From: Blattamonas nauphoetae
Lineage: Eukaryota; Preaxostyla; Oxymonadida
Direction: 5' to 3'
NCBI GenBank assembly: GCA_033064195.1
Contig: JARBJD010000370.1
Location: 1 to 64,000, forward strand
Length of the DNA: 64,000 nucleotides
Positions 9,656 to 19,178 of the stretch are shown here, one piece after another. Under the pieces are notes generated by a model. That model saw nothing but the letters and a program-made list of their open reading frames with translations, was not told the origin of the DNA and ran no database searches. Position 1 is the stretch's first letter. Each line of letters starts with the position of its first letter. The position numbers were made by a program, and so were the translations under genes.

Positions 9656-11524
9656 ATGAACTCACACATTACACATCTGACAAACAAAAGACATGGAGCA
9701 TCAACATTGACTGGAAACAGTACTGGATCAATAAAGTACACCAGAGATGATATTGGTCAAATCCAACAGCAATTAATGTCAGAACATCATGTCAATTTCC
9801 TATTGAACGATGGCGCACACAGCACTTCGATCGAAGAGTTGAAACCATCGGAGAATTCAAGATTCTACAAAGGACAAGAGATCATCATTCCACTCACTGG
9901 CAATCAAGATATTTGTCAAATTGATGATTCATTCATTACTTTCACAATGACAGCGACATTGAAAGTCAACAATTGGCAAACTACAGCTGGAAAAGTTGGA
10001 TCGTTCATGAATGAGAGGATATTCATCTTCGTCGGACTCAAACATTCGGCATCGATCTTTAGTAGGTTCACAGTTCTTCACAACAATCAAAGAATCACTA
10101 GCACAGCAAACAATGATGTGTCGATGGAATCACATATCTACAACATGATCAAACCAAAGAGTCAATTGGAGAACCGGAAACACTCGCACACACCATGGCA
10201 AAATGCTTGGACTCACGATGAATCTGTTGCCGGGGTGTACATTCAACTATCGGATTTCACAACAACGTCTGGCACTGGTGTTTTCAAAGATACCATTGAT
10301 GTGCCGATTCGTGTGTCAATCAACCTTGAAGATCTTCTCATTTTCTCAGGAATGACTGACTATCCTCGTTGTCTTTTCGGTGATTTGAAATTGAGTGTGA
10401 ACATCAATGAAGATGCTTTTGTTTGTTGTCCTGTGAATCCTGAACTCACTTTCAAAAATACTCTATCATCAATCGTAGTTGGGACTGCAGCAGCACCATC
10501 AATTAAAACATCAATTGCTGATTGCATTAAACATCGTCCATTCTTTATGAACAATCTCGTCACATCATGCACCAAGAACTTCGTTCAAATCGGTCAATCA
10601 TTTCAGCAACCAACTGTAACAAAAGACATCTACTTTAATTCTGCAGGCGTTGTCGCGACAGAACCAGAATATATGGACCAGTACATTTCTCTAAACATCA
10701 CTGATTATCGCGTTGATGACGTTTATTGCATGAGTGCTGGATACAAAATGAAAGAAATTGCGAAAGAAAGTCTCAAGGAGATGTACACGAATCGTCCAGG
10801 AACAATTCCAGCAGAGAAGATCTCATTCTATCCATTTCAGAAGACACCAACGGCAACAGGAATTGATTGTACTCAGCAAATGGTTGTTGTGAATGCAAAG
10901 GATCTTATGTTACTGTTTCGTCATTACGATAATGAAGTCACCTGTTTCCACAATCCAATGCAGAAAGATCTTCGTGTGAATCTACTGAACAAATACTATC
11001 CGGATAATCCGACTACCACTATTGGAGCTCGCTTTTATCAGTTTGCATTATCGACTCTCAATCTCGATTCATATCTAGCTGTCCCTGATGATCTGGAGCG
11101 ATCATTAACAGATCCTCTTGTCGAAGATAAACTCACTGGTGATATGAATTATCCAAACGAAACAATGACAAGAGTGAGACCAATTCATGACAATTCTGAT
11201 TTCCTTTTATGCTTTTCAACTCAGAGAAGCGGATGTCCAACAAACTGTAGTGATTCCATCAGTTCCAAAGGTCAGAACGTTCCTGTCACATTGAGATCTC
11301 AACCAATATATCAAGGTAATCTCGACACATACTACAATGTTTATAATCCAAGTCAAAGTGGTGGAGATATGACAACATTTACGCATCCTCCAGCACCGAT
11401 ATTAGCAACAACTGCAACAACGTGGTGGGTCTTACGATACAGGAATGATGAACCAAGAGTTGAATACTATCCAAATCACACATTGAAAGCACTACATAAA
11501 GATTTAGGGATTATCCCAAATTGA
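9656..11524 (+). CDS. capsid-like protein 1 of Polinton 1 (probable major capsid protein)
   Basis: A 622-residue protein rich in beta-strand and aromatic segments, with length and position matching Polinton double jelly-roll major capsid proteins. It is a clear diverged paralogue of the next gene: YPRCLFGDLKLSVNINED matches YPNSIFGNLRLRFHLTTD in the neighbour, and both end with a PPPAPIL or PPPPILA patch, a WW or YW pair and a PRV(E/R)Y strand. The N-terminal ELKPSENSRFYKGQEIIIP stretch is conserved in the broken second copy at 55.3-55.6 kb. I cannot run a structure prediction, so the capsid assignment rests on size, order, paralogy and the surrounding virion genes. Confidence 0.7.
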   Translation: MNSHITHLTNKRHGASTLTGNSTGSIKYTRDDIGQIQQQLMSEHHVNFLLNDGAHSTSIEELKPSENSRFYKGQEIIIPLTGNQDICQIDDSFITFTMTATLKVNNWQTTAGKVGSFMNERIFIFVGLKHSASIFSRFTVLHNNQRITSTANNDVSMESHIYNMIKPKSQLENRKHSHTPWQNAWTHDESVAGVYIQLSDFTTTSGTGVFKDTIDVPIRVSINLEDLLIFSGMTDYPRCLFGDLKLSVNINEDAFVCCPVNPELTFKNTLSSIVVGTAAAPSIKTSIADCIKHRPFFMNNLVTSCTKNFVQIGQSFQQPTVTKDIYFNSAGVVATEPEYMDQYISLNITDYRVDDVYCMSAGYKMKEIAKESLKEMYTNRPGTIPAEKISFYPFQKTPTATGIDCTQQMVVVNAKDLMLLFRHYDNEVTCFHNPMQKDLRVNLLNKYYPDNPTTTIGARFYQFALSTLNLDSYLAVPDDLERSLTDPLVEDKLTGDMNYPNETMTRVRPIHDNSDFLLCFSTQRSGCPTNCSDSISSKGQNVPVTLRSQPIYQGNLDTYYNVYNPSQSGGDMTTFTHPPAPILATTATTWWVLRYRNDEPRVEYYPNHTLKALHKDLGIIPN

Positions 11525-11545
11525 AAAGTCTTGCCAACGAATTGT

Positions 11546-11559
11546 ATTTTTTATTTTTC
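11546..11559 (+). promoter_or_regulatory. AT-rich box before the second capsid-like gene
   Basis: TTTTTTATTTTTCC, ending about 5 bp before the ATG at 11565, in a 40-bp gap. Confidence 0.6.
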
Positions 11560-11564
11560 CATAA

Positions 11565-13241
11565 ATGAGAAGCATAAGAGCAAATCAATCCAAACCAACA
11601 TCGACATTAATTGAGCAAATTGAGGTGCAATCATATCTGCCAAAACAATGGGATTCAGAACCACACGTGTATTCGATTCAGGAAGTTCATCCAACAAATC
11701 CTCCCATGCCATGTAGAATTACTGATGAAATTGAAGTTCCATTGAGTTATGACGGCCATGATGTGACGGAGTTTTCGAAGAGTCATTTACGAATAGATCT
11801 AACGGTTACTGTTCCGTTTCATCAACCAACAATGCATTTTCAAGGAGGAGCTGAAGTCTATGGAATGTTCTACGGATTCAAATCATCATCAGATGCAATT
11901 CGAGATATGAGACTGGTTGATAGTCAAGGGAACATCATCGACAATTCACTTCAGAACAATCATGTTCATGAATCATTTCTGTATCACACATTCAAGTCAT
12001 TTGAAGAGAAAAACAACATGAAGTATTGTTACAGTCTTTGGGAAAATGTTCAGAGAATGGATCCAAGTGTATGCGGATACTATCACACTCCAATTTGGGA
12101 TCCTGACACTCCAACGATCACATTTACAATTCCATTGGTTATTCCATTTGTGAATCTCCTACCATTAAGTACCTTTGATCAATATCCGAATTCAATCTTT
12201 GGTAATCTGCGTTTGAGATTTCATTTGACAACAGATTCACTTGTGTATTGTCCTGTTCGATTGTCCACTGTTATTAGAAAAAATCTCGAGAATAGTCGTG
12301 ATCGCTATCCAGAAAAGGATTTGGCTGAAATGGTGAATCGTCCTCAGATGGATTTTATGCGTGAAGGAGAATACACGAATGTGACACAGGAATTTACTCA
12401 AATGGGAAATCCGATTCAACAATATGATCTTTATCGGGATGACCTTATTTCAGAGTATCGTACTGAATCAGTCGTTTCATCTGTTCTGAATTCATCAGTG
12501 GACAAAGTCTCAACAATTTGTTATGGATATCAAATCACAGATGCAACAAAACAATCACTCTTCAACACATATTCAAAGACTCTTTATGTTCTGAAAGCAG
12601 AAAGAATTGACACACAGTCGTTCCAATCAAAAGCGAATGCAATGGGAGTGAGATCAAACATCAGTATCAAGCTCAACAATCTCATGAATCTGATGTGCTT
12701 ATTCCCTGAACGACCAAATGAATGTACAGTCTTCAGAAATCCTCACTACGTTGGTTTATTCGAAATGCTTGGATCAAACTATCCCAATTTCCCGATGTCA
12801 ACGATCTCACCGGAGTTCTATCAAATGATGATGGTAAATGGTGATTTCATTGGATGTTCTGCAACAGAAGAGTTTGAGAATTCAATTTGTATGCCACGAA
12901 CGTTTGACTTCAGAGGAAAAGATTATAAGAGGAATAGAGCAACAACAGATGCAACTTCTTTCACATTCATGGTTCCAACAGATCGAAGTGAAATCGCTGG
13001 TGGAGAAGAAGGAATATCAACATCAGAGTCCGTCAATATTGTCTACAGAGGATCACCAATCAAACAAGGTGAACTTGATCCATATTTCACATCAACTCCT
13101 GAAGGTCCTCCTCCACCGATTCTGGCACTACATCAGGCAACATACTGGTTGTTCTGGATTGAAAATGGACAACCACGAGTACGATATGTCATTGATCGTC
13201 GACTCCAAGAAGCGTATGAAGAAGTGAAGAGAGGTTATTAA
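11565..13241 (+). CDS. capsid-like protein 2 of Polinton 1 (paralogue)
   Basis: A 558-residue paralogue of the preceding capsid-like protein with the same domain order. After a short polar head come the strand sets around EVPLSYDGHDVTEFSKSHL, the YPNSIFGNLRLRF core near residue 208, and the C-terminal PPPPILALHQATYWLF followed by a QPRVRY strand. Identity to the first paralogue is low apart from these blocks, so the duplication is old. The pair could build two capsomer types or a capsid plus a spike base. Which of them is the true major capsid protein cannot be decided here. It sits between the first paralogue and an unknown 136-residue gene. Confidence 0.68.
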   Translation: MRSIRANQSKPTSTLIEQIEVQSYLPKQWDSEPHVYSIQEVHPTNPPMPCRITDEIEVPLSYDGHDVTEFSKSHLRIDLTVTVPFHQPTMHFQGGAEVYGMFYGFKSSSDAIRDMRLVDSQGNIIDNSLQNNHVHESFLYHTFKSFEEKNNMKYCYSLWENVQRMDPSVCGYYHTPIWDPDTPTITFTIPLVIPFVNLLPLSTFDQYPNSIFGNLRLRFHLTTDSLVYCPVRLSTVIRKNLENSRDRYPEKDLAEMVNRPQMDFMREGEYTNVTQEFTQMGNPIQQYDLYRDDLISEYRTESVVSSVLNSSVDKVSTICYGYQITDATKQSLFNTYSKTLYVLKAERIDTQSFQSKANAMGVRSNISIKLNNLMNLMCLFPERPNECTVFRNPHYVGLFEMLGSNYPNFPMSTISPEFYQMMMVNGDFIGCSATEEFENSICMPRTFDFRGKDYKRNRATTDATSFTFMVPTDRSEIAGGEEGISTSESVNIVYRGSPIKQGELDPYFTSTPEGPPPPILALHQATYWLFWIENGQPRVRYVIDRRLQEAYEEVKRGY

Positions 13242-13248
13242 ATTGTGG

Positions 13249-13260
13249 ATTTTATTTTTG
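13249..13260 (+). promoter_or_regulatory. AT-rich box before the 13273 gene
   Basis: ATTTTATTTTTG lies 12 bp before the ATG at 13273, right after the stop of the second capsid-like gene. The spacing to the ATG is a little longer than in the other genes. Confidence 0.55.
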
Positions 13261-13272
13261 TAGAAAACCAAG

Positions 13273-13683
13273 ATGGTCAAACGATATTTCTCAATTCAAA
13301 ATCATCACACTGCTCAAATACCTCCTGATTTTACCAATTCGCGAAATCAAAAATATGTTCACTTCCTTGACTGCAAACTTATTCATGTGAAGGATGAAAT
13401 AAATGGTTCAACAACCGTCATTTCAAAAGATATTCCTCAGCACATCACAATCCATGGTGATTGGATCCAGACTGATGCACACAATGATTCATATGTTGCC
13501 TTCTGCAACGAACAGATTGCGAAGCGAAAGAAGTGGGAACTAAGCACTCGACAATCAATTGTGAAGATCTGGTTCAAAGACAGTTCTGGTGAGTCAATCG
13601 AGATGGAAACAACGGAGACAGTCAATGGAAAAATAATCAAGGAGTATTATGAATTTCTGGTTGATCTCATGTTGGAATATTGA
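13273..13683 (+). CDS. Polinton 1 protein, 136 residues, unknown
   Basis: A mixed alpha/beta small protein (VKRYFSIQNHHTAQIPPDF, then strands around KYVHFLDCKLIHV and a C-terminal EYYEFLVDLMLEY). Its 3' end overlaps the 3' end of the convergent fibre-like gene by 17 bp, so both must have been kept under selection in their present frames. I do not recognise the family. Confidence 0.55.
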   Translation: MVKRYFSIQNHHTAQIPPDFTNSRNQKYVHFLDCKLIHVKDEINGSTTVISKDIPQHITIHGDWIQTDAHNDSYVAFCNEQIAKRKKWELSTRQSIVKIWFKDSSGESIEMETTETVNGKIIKEYYEFLVDLMLEY

Positions 13684-14587
13684 TCAGTGAATGATATTTT
13701 TGGATCAGTTCATTGAGGATTGACTGTTGATGTCCGACGATAGAGGATAATTCCTGAATGGCTTTGATACAGAAGCAAGAGAGTTCTGCATAATCAACTT
13801 GAAGACAGTCTGGATTCGAATCATTCACGACTTCAGGAAAGATCTCTTGGATCTGTTGTGCAATCACACCAATGTGTTTCTTCTCACTTTCCTTCTTCAA
13901 GCATTCACATTTCTCTTTGCAGTTCTTCAAGTGTTCTTCATCTGTCTCATTTTCAATCTGCTTTGTTACTTTGTTGATCTTCGAGTCGAATGTGTTGAAT
14001 TGGTAGCGAACAATTTCCACTTTATTCAGTTGTTCAAGAACATCGGGATATGGTTCAATATTTCTTTTCACTCTTCTGTCTGACAGTTGAGAAAAACTTC
14101 CTGTTGTGGATATTGAAAACACTCCTGAACCTGTGTCCTCATCGTAGTAATACAAAGCTGGTGAGTCACAGGGAGACCACATGATAATGCCATCACCATT
14201 GAACTGAATTCCAGAAGTATCTGCAATCGATTGTGAGATTGATATGCCAGACTTAAATGTTGAAGCCGGATATGTTCCAGGATACTTCGGAAGTGATCCT
14301 TCTGATATGTTCCATTTCGCTCCATTCACATTGATCAATCCTCCAATTTCTGGTGTTGTAAGACCGGCAGAACAACTGATCGATCCATTTGTGTTCACTA
14401 CTTTCTGAATAGACGATATTGCGGTCTGCTGTGCTTCAGTTGTTTTCTTAAGTGTGTCAACCTCTTTCTGATTCGTTTCTACTTCTGTCTGTAGTGAGTC
14501 AATCACTGACGAATTCCCATTGGCTGTCGACAGTGTGTGATCAATCATTTTCTCAATCATTTGTGAATTGTATTTTTGTCGACTCAT
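13667..14587 (-). CDS. fibre-like protein with S74 (endosialidase chaperone) domain
   Basis: I start at the ATG at 14587 (MSRQKYNSQMIEKMI) because the longer open frame upstream is AT-rich and non-coding in character. Residues 1-75 form a likely coiled coil (IDSLQTEVETNQKEVDTLKK). The middle is a glycine- and serine-rich beta region. The C-terminal 150 residues match the Peptidase_S74 intramolecular chaperone: SDRRVKRNIEPYPDVLEQL, then IGVIAQQIQEIFPEVV, then VDYAELSCFCIKAIQEL. In phage tail fibres and related spikes this domain trimerises the fibre and then cleaves itself off at the serine before the Asp-Arg-Arg stretch; the Ser-Asp pair is present. A receptor-binding spike role in this element is inferred. 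It is convergent with the 136-residue gene. Confidence 0.82.
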   Translation of the reverse strand: MSRQKYNSQMIEKMIDHTLSTANGNSSVIDSLQTEVETNQKEVDTLKKTTEAQQTAISSIQKVVNTNGSISCSAGLTTPEIGGLINVNGAKWNISEGSLPKYPGTYPASTFKSGISISQSIADTSGIQFNGDGIIMWSPCDSPALYYYDEDTGSGVFSISTTGSFSQLSDRRVKRNIEPYPDVLEQLNKVEIVRYQFNTFDSKINKVTKQIENETDEEHLKNCKEKCECLKKESEKKHIGVIAQQIQEIFPEVVNDSNPDCLQVDYAELSCFCIKAIQELSSIVGHQQSILNELIQKYHSLINIPT

Positions 14588-14850
14588 TTTTATTTTTTCT
14601 TTAATTGAAATTAAAAAGTTGGAAAAAAATAAAATGAGACCGTTTTGAGATTCAACAAATTTTGCCGAAAAGATGAACGAAATCGTGAAAATTTGAATCA
14701 AATTTAACACTTCACACAGTTGTCCTTCGATGTTGTTTATCGATGATTCCTTCATCAAAACAACCATAAAGGGCTGTAAAAAGCCATTCAGGAGCGTATA
14801 AGATTCTGAGACCAAAAATAATTACTTTCGTCTTCTATACTACTTGACTA

Positions 14851-15044
14851 CTGCTGGCGAATTCCTTGAAGGGCTAAGGTATTGGGGGGCATGATTTACG
14901 GTCACATTCAAGTGATGCCCACAGTGAACCCCCGGGGACAGCCTCCCAGCTCGTCCCGCTCCAATCCAACCTTCAATTCGTTCTACGCATTAGCCACGAG
15001 GGCACCATTTTGCCTGAGTATCAAGGGAAATTACGTCGAGGTAT
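14851..15044. other. spacer after Polinton 1
   Basis: Sequence between the last Polinton gene and the low-complexity tract. No gene or convincing terminal inverted repeat is seen. Confidence 0.3.
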
Positions 15045-15240
15045 CATACTTCAACTTTTTTGGAAATTTTGAATTTTTGAATTTTTGAATTTTTTGAGTT
15101 TTTGAATTTTTTGAATTTTTGAATTTTTTGAAATTTTCCTAAGTATTTTTTTTTTTGAAATTTTTTTTGAATTTTTGAATTTTTTTTAAATTTTTGAAAT
15201 TGTTTTGGCATTTTGAAACTTTTTCATTTTTTTTTGAAAT
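15045..15240. repeat. T-rich low-complexity tract (TTTTTGAA units)
   Basis: About 200 bp built from irregular units of the type TTTTTGAATTTTTTGAA. This looks like slippage-prone simple sequence, with no coding potential. Confidence 0.85.
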
Positions 15241-15251
15241 TAAGATTGCCC

Positions 15252-15322
15252 CTCGCCTGAATCGAACCACCCCCTAGAAACGGGTGGACACTGGAACATA
15301 CCCACTGAGCTACTAGCTCCTG
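15252..15322 (-). tRNA. tRNA-like relic (A and B boxes)
   Basis: On the minus strand there is an A-box match (TAGCTCAGTGG) and, about 40 bp on, a B-box match (GGTTCGATTC). A CCACC/GGTGG hairpin lies between them. The acceptor and T stems do not pair cleanly, so I read this as a decayed tRNA gene or a tRNA-derived repeat. A divergent functional tRNA is not excluded. Confidence 0.4.
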
Positions 15323-15400
15323 AAAATGTTAGTTTCGACCTGTGCTTTATATCTCGAATGTTCAGATCTGCTATATATTCCTTTTATCGTCTACCTATCT

Positions 15401-15625
15401 ACCCTCGTTAAAAAGCATGACTTTATCACGGGAACGACTTTTTTACCCTCGTTAAAAAGCACGACTTTTTCTCGTCAGCGATTTTTTCAAAATATGTTAG
15501 ATTTTCCTTTTTAACTTTTTACCCCCGTTAAAAAGCATGACTATTTCACGGGAGCGATCTGCTAGATCTTAATTCTTGGCCACTTGTTACCCTCGTTAAA
15601 AAGCATGACTTTTTCACGGGAGCAT
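15401..15625 (+). repeat. array of four ~37-bp units
   Basis: Four copies, beginning near 15401, 15445, 15521 and 15589, of a unit that starts ACCCTCGTTAAAAAGCATGA and ends in CACGGGAGCGA. Spacing is irregular (44, 76 and 68 bp). The sequences between copies are AT-rich and share the words GCTATATATT or GCTAGATCTT. CACGGGAGCG is close to the reverse complement of the unit start CCCTCGTTA, so each unit is weakly self-complementary. Confidence 0.8.
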
Positions 15626-15734
15626 TTTTGCTATATATTGAATTTCTTGACAAAGTTTTCAAATTTTAAATCTGCTAAAGTGTCTTTTTTTCGGGTATAA
15701 AGTTTCTGATTTTTCGGGATAATTTCAGGACCGG

Positions 15735-15812
15735 ATAGTCTAGTGGTAATGGTGAGTGCACGCACTACTACTACTAAGCTGAAGGTCCTAGGTTCAATTC
15801 CTGGCGGAAGCA
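15735..15812 (+). tRNA. tRNA-like relic (A and B boxes)
   Basis: The A box is TAGTCTAGTGG and the B box GGTTCAATTCC, about 50 bp apart. The T arm pairs well (CTAGG with CCTGG around a TTCAATT loop), but the sequences where the acceptor arms should be do not pair. A TACTACTACTA run sits where the anticodon arm should be. It is probably a decayed tRNA or the head of a tRNA-derived SINE. Confidence 0.4.
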
Positions 15813-16272
15813 TTTAATTTCACATATCACTGCCCTTTGGCATGGTCTAGGCCCTTGGCAAGACCAACGTACGTCTCCGGAACTCAAACCGATAAAAATG
15901 AGTTCCGATGCCGGTCTAAAAGGGACCGATGAGAAGGGTCGCAACCTTCGGAACCTTGAAAAAATACACCAGCTTCCGCCAAAATCAAGGTTTTTGCATT
16001 TTTGGAAATTTTCGAAATTTTGCTTCAACTTGAAAGTTTGAAGTATCTGAACTCTGGAAGAGAATATTTCTCTAAGATTGACAACTTTCTGAAATGAAAA
16101 TGACTTTTACTCCAAGTATTTTCTGAATTGTCAATCGGCATGGAGAAAAAGCTATAGTAGTGGTGTCTTTGCCAACGTGGTTCCACATTCGCCTATATCA
16201 CTACTGGTCTGATCACTCTTTGAATCGATTTCGTGTCTCATCAGATGGACTCACCCCCGGAAAACTCCGAAG

Positions 16273-16627
16273 TTTTCACCAAGATAGATGTTTTGTTCAG
16301 AATTATTTGTTTCTCAAAATTTTGAGAATTTTCGAAGACTTCCTAATTTGGAGTTTTCCGGACTTTTTCTTCAATTTGATCTGTCACGTTCCCACATTTT
16401 CGTCAATATTGTGTTTTTTGCAAAATAATCGCTGATATTCATTCTGGACTGTCTTGACATCGATTTACTTCAATTTGATGATAAATTGAAATCATGTGGC
16501 AGAGTTAGTTATGATAGACCAAACAGACGAAAATTTTGAAAACAAATTATCTCAACTGCCGCAAGGGGTTTTTTTAAAATTTTGAGAAAAAAAATAATTC
16601 TGAACAAAACATCTATCTTGGTGAAAA
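16273..16627. repeat. inverted repeat, MITE-like
   Basis: Two arms of about 50 bp (16273-16326 and 16576-16627) are reverse complements with a few mismatches, around a 250-bp AT-rich centre. The arm word AAGATAGATGTTTTGTTCAG reads in reverse complement at the right arm. A third, partial copy of the arm is near 17235-17276. The structure suggests a small non-autonomous DNA element. No target-site duplication is obvious. Confidence 0.65.
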
Positions 16628-17652
16628 TTTCATGTCCGAACTATGTCTGGTTGTAGAGATATGATCAAAACAACTTTTCCAGATCCTAAGCTTATAATAC
16701 AGGGAAGGCCTTTTTTGACCCTATTTTTTCACCCAGGTCCCCCCAGGATTTTTCATTTTTCAAAAAATTGTCATTTCAAGAGAAAAACATCCCAAACAAC
16801 CAGAATTGAAACGAGAAAGAAAAATCTTCAACAAGCGTGGAGAAAAGTGGTCGTGAAGTTCGGATTCTCTAAGCTTAAATGATAAGGACCTCCGATTCAG
16901 GAGCCAAAAATTGGTCAAAAATAGGCCAAAATATGGTTCCGAAATAGGCACCCCGGCCCAGGATCCTATTTTGGAGGTTCGATTTCTACCTCGATGGATA
17001 CTCGGAGTTGAGACAAACATTATGGAAAAAAAAGTGGGACCCAAAAAAAATGTTGGTTCCGAGAAATATGGGATGGACGGAAAGAGGGGCCCAAAAAAGG
17101 GGGTTTTCACCCCGGGTTATTTTACCCTCGCCGGGTTATTTTACTACTATATGTCTCCAGCGGTGGATTATATGCACCTCGTTCACTCTCCATCTCTACA
17201 TTCGCACTCTGGTCATTACGATCTTCGAGTTTTGAGAAACAAATCATTCTCAACAAAATATCCAATTTGGTGAAAACTTCATGTCCGAACTATGTCTGGT
17301 TGTGGAGATATGATCGCAACAAGTTTTCGAGATCCTAAGCTTAACATACAGGGAAATCAGTTTTTTCTCCATTTTTTTCACCCAGAGCCACCTGACCTGT
17401 GAAATTTTTTAAAAAAATCGTCATTTCAAGAGAAAACCATCCCAAACCACCAGAAATGAAACGAAAAAGAAAAATCTTGAAGAAGCGTGGAGAAAAGTGG
17501 TCATGAAGTTTGGATTCTCTAAGCTTAAATGTAAAGGACCTCCTATTTAGGAGCCAAAAAAGGGACAAAAAAAGACTCTTAAATAGGAGACCCCAGCAGG
17601 GGATCCTATTTTGGAGGTTCGATTTCTACCTCAAACTGTTCCCGGAGTTGTG
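16603..17652 (+). repeat. direct duplication, two ~400-bp copies 645 bp apart
   Basis: Copy 1 is about 16603-17012 and copy 2 about 17250-17652. Both contain TCATGTCCGAACTATGTCTG, the run TCATTTCAAGAGAAAA, GCGTGGAGAAAAGTGGTC and, at the end, GGAGGTTCGATTTCTACCTC. Copies differ at roughly one base in eight by eye. Neither has a coding frame of note, although short matching frames appear on the minus strand in both. Confidence 0.8.
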
Positions 17653-18989
17653 ATGATGTTCGGAGAAATTTTATGGATATGGGTGCACAAGTGTGAATAT
17701 AGGTCGGATACTTTTCATCGGCCGGGTTCTTTTACACCTTTAGAAGAAGGAGGAGGAGATTGGAAAGAAGGACGAAGAGGAGGAGATGGCATGGAAGCTG
17801 ACTCTAACGCGAAGAACTCCATTTCATCTCCCTCCAGCTGAGATCTTCGAAGAGGTGGAGAGTCGCTCCATTGCCAAGATTGTACTCCTCGATTACTTGT
17901 ATGTCGAATCAAGATGGTATCACATCATTTATCCTTTTTTTTCATTCACCATTTTCAGTACCAGCTGTCTCATCACCTCTTCATCTTCCATCTCTCTCTC
18001 AGCTCGTCTGACTCTGCCATCTACTCGCTCACCCTCCTCCCCCTTTCACATGCCGTTCAATCCATTCTGTCATTCGTTCTTAGTTTGATTATCGTGTTTC
18101 AATCTGCTGGTCCCGCTCATTCTCCCCTGTTCAACGTCAATTATCACTTTTCTCACGCTCAATCAGAACCGATGACTTTATTCTCGACGAACTTGCCACC
18201 AATTCCACCTCCTCCATGTGACAATCCCCTTTCAACAAGCCCTTCAATTCCTTGTTTCAATTCTTTCACCGTTCAATATACTAATATCTTCCTTCCTCGT
18301 CGCTCGTCCAACAGTCTCCCAGATTCATTCATATTTTCTTCACTTCTTTTCTTCACTCATTTCGGGGAGAATCAGACTCGTATCTGTCATCCAACCATCA
18401 CCAACCGTTTTACCCTCCAAAATAAGATATATTCTCTCCGTGTTTTGCTCAAGTCTCAAATATTGATATATCTGCGTCAACGACAACAGAAGCCGATATC
18501 CGAACAAGAAACACCACCGATCACACACCATCACAAGACAACGATGATGATGAGCCTGAGTGCTGATGAAGACGAGGAAGACGAGATGGCTGAAGACATC
18601 TTTGCGAATCCCGACGATGGTGAAGGAATACGCCGCCTTCTAGAGGGGAGACACAAAGCGAACAGATGCGAGAGGGATGTGATCCGATCTCATCCTTCTC
18701 GACCTCTTCATCGTCCTCCCCGCAGACATCTCACATCTCTTTGAGACCAAACAGCGAGGAAGTGTTATGATCGAGCCGTGGAGTCTCAAATGCGAGTAAA
18801 TTTGATCACTTCAAAATCAAGTCTGATCGAGGTCTCCATTCACAGAAAACGATGAAATTCAGGTTTAGCTGAGAGTAGAAACAAAATTCCTGCGTTATTT
18901 TGATTCATCGTGTTCGGATTGAAATGAAAATTTGAGTCTATTCTCTCAGAATGAGTGTTCGGGCCCTTAGAAGAGAAACGAAGTGACAC
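17653..18989. other. intergenic; weak open frame 17914-18744 (+)
   Basis: There is no recognisable gene. A 276-codon open frame on the plus strand (17914-18744) is serine-, histidine- and proline-rich and looks compositional. Its last 60 codons, with an acidic run (ADEDEEDEMAEDIF) followed by a basic tail, could be a real short coding fragment. I give this a low chance. Confidence 0.25.
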
Positions 18990-19013
18990 TGACCGAGCCA
19001 AAAAGCTCGGTCA
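18990..19013. repeat. hairpin, element-end-like
   Basis: TGACCGAGC and GCTCGGTCA pair around a short A-rich loop. The adjoining sequence, read on the minus strand as ACTGGCCTGACCGAG, resembles the ends of the 7.2-kb element at 44983 and 52160 (ACTGGCGTGACCG). It may be a solitary end or small relative of that element sitting in the promoter of gene B. Confidence 0.5.
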
Positions 19014-19019
19014 GGCCAG

Positions 19020-19028
19020 TATATAAGG
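19020..19028 (+). promoter_or_regulatory. possible TATA box of gene B
   Basis: TATATAAGG about 150 bp before the ATG at 19179. The distance is long for a protist promoter, so this could also be element-derived. Confidence 0.35.
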
Positions 19029-19178
19029 AACCCATTTTCCACAATCCATTGTCGGTACTTGGGAGATAATGTCTCAAGAATTGGCATTGAATCAGTCAGC
19101 TCCAAATAAAGGGGCTGATCTCGCCTGCACTCTTTCTCCATTCTTCGATCCTAACGAAATCAGTCTTTCCCACCAATC

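Larger units (their letters stand above)
5160..14850 (+). mobile_element. Polinton 1 (right-hand part)
   Basis: This is a block of compactly packed virus-type genes: integrase, small coiled-coil gene, A32/FtsK-like packaging ATPase (minus strand), four small to mid-size genes, two paralogous capsid-like genes, one unknown gene and an S74-domain fibre gene (minus strand). Gaps are 30-50 bp and contain an AT-rich box. The gene set with integrase plus ATPase plus capsid identifies a Polinton/Maverick. The listed frames are open, so the copy looks fairly young, but no DNA polymerase gene is present and the left side is missing, so it is a partial element. I could not find the terminal inverted repeats. 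Its codon use and lower GC differ from the neighbouring receptor genes. Confidence 0.85.

Noticed and set aside
15401-15625. CRISPR array
   Set aside because: Only four units, irregular spacing, spacers that resemble each other, no cas genes, and a eukaryotic context.
17914-18744. A 276-residue protein-coding gene
   Set aside because: Mostly Ser/His/Pro/Phe-rich sequence without domain, signal or paralogue; kept only as a weak note.
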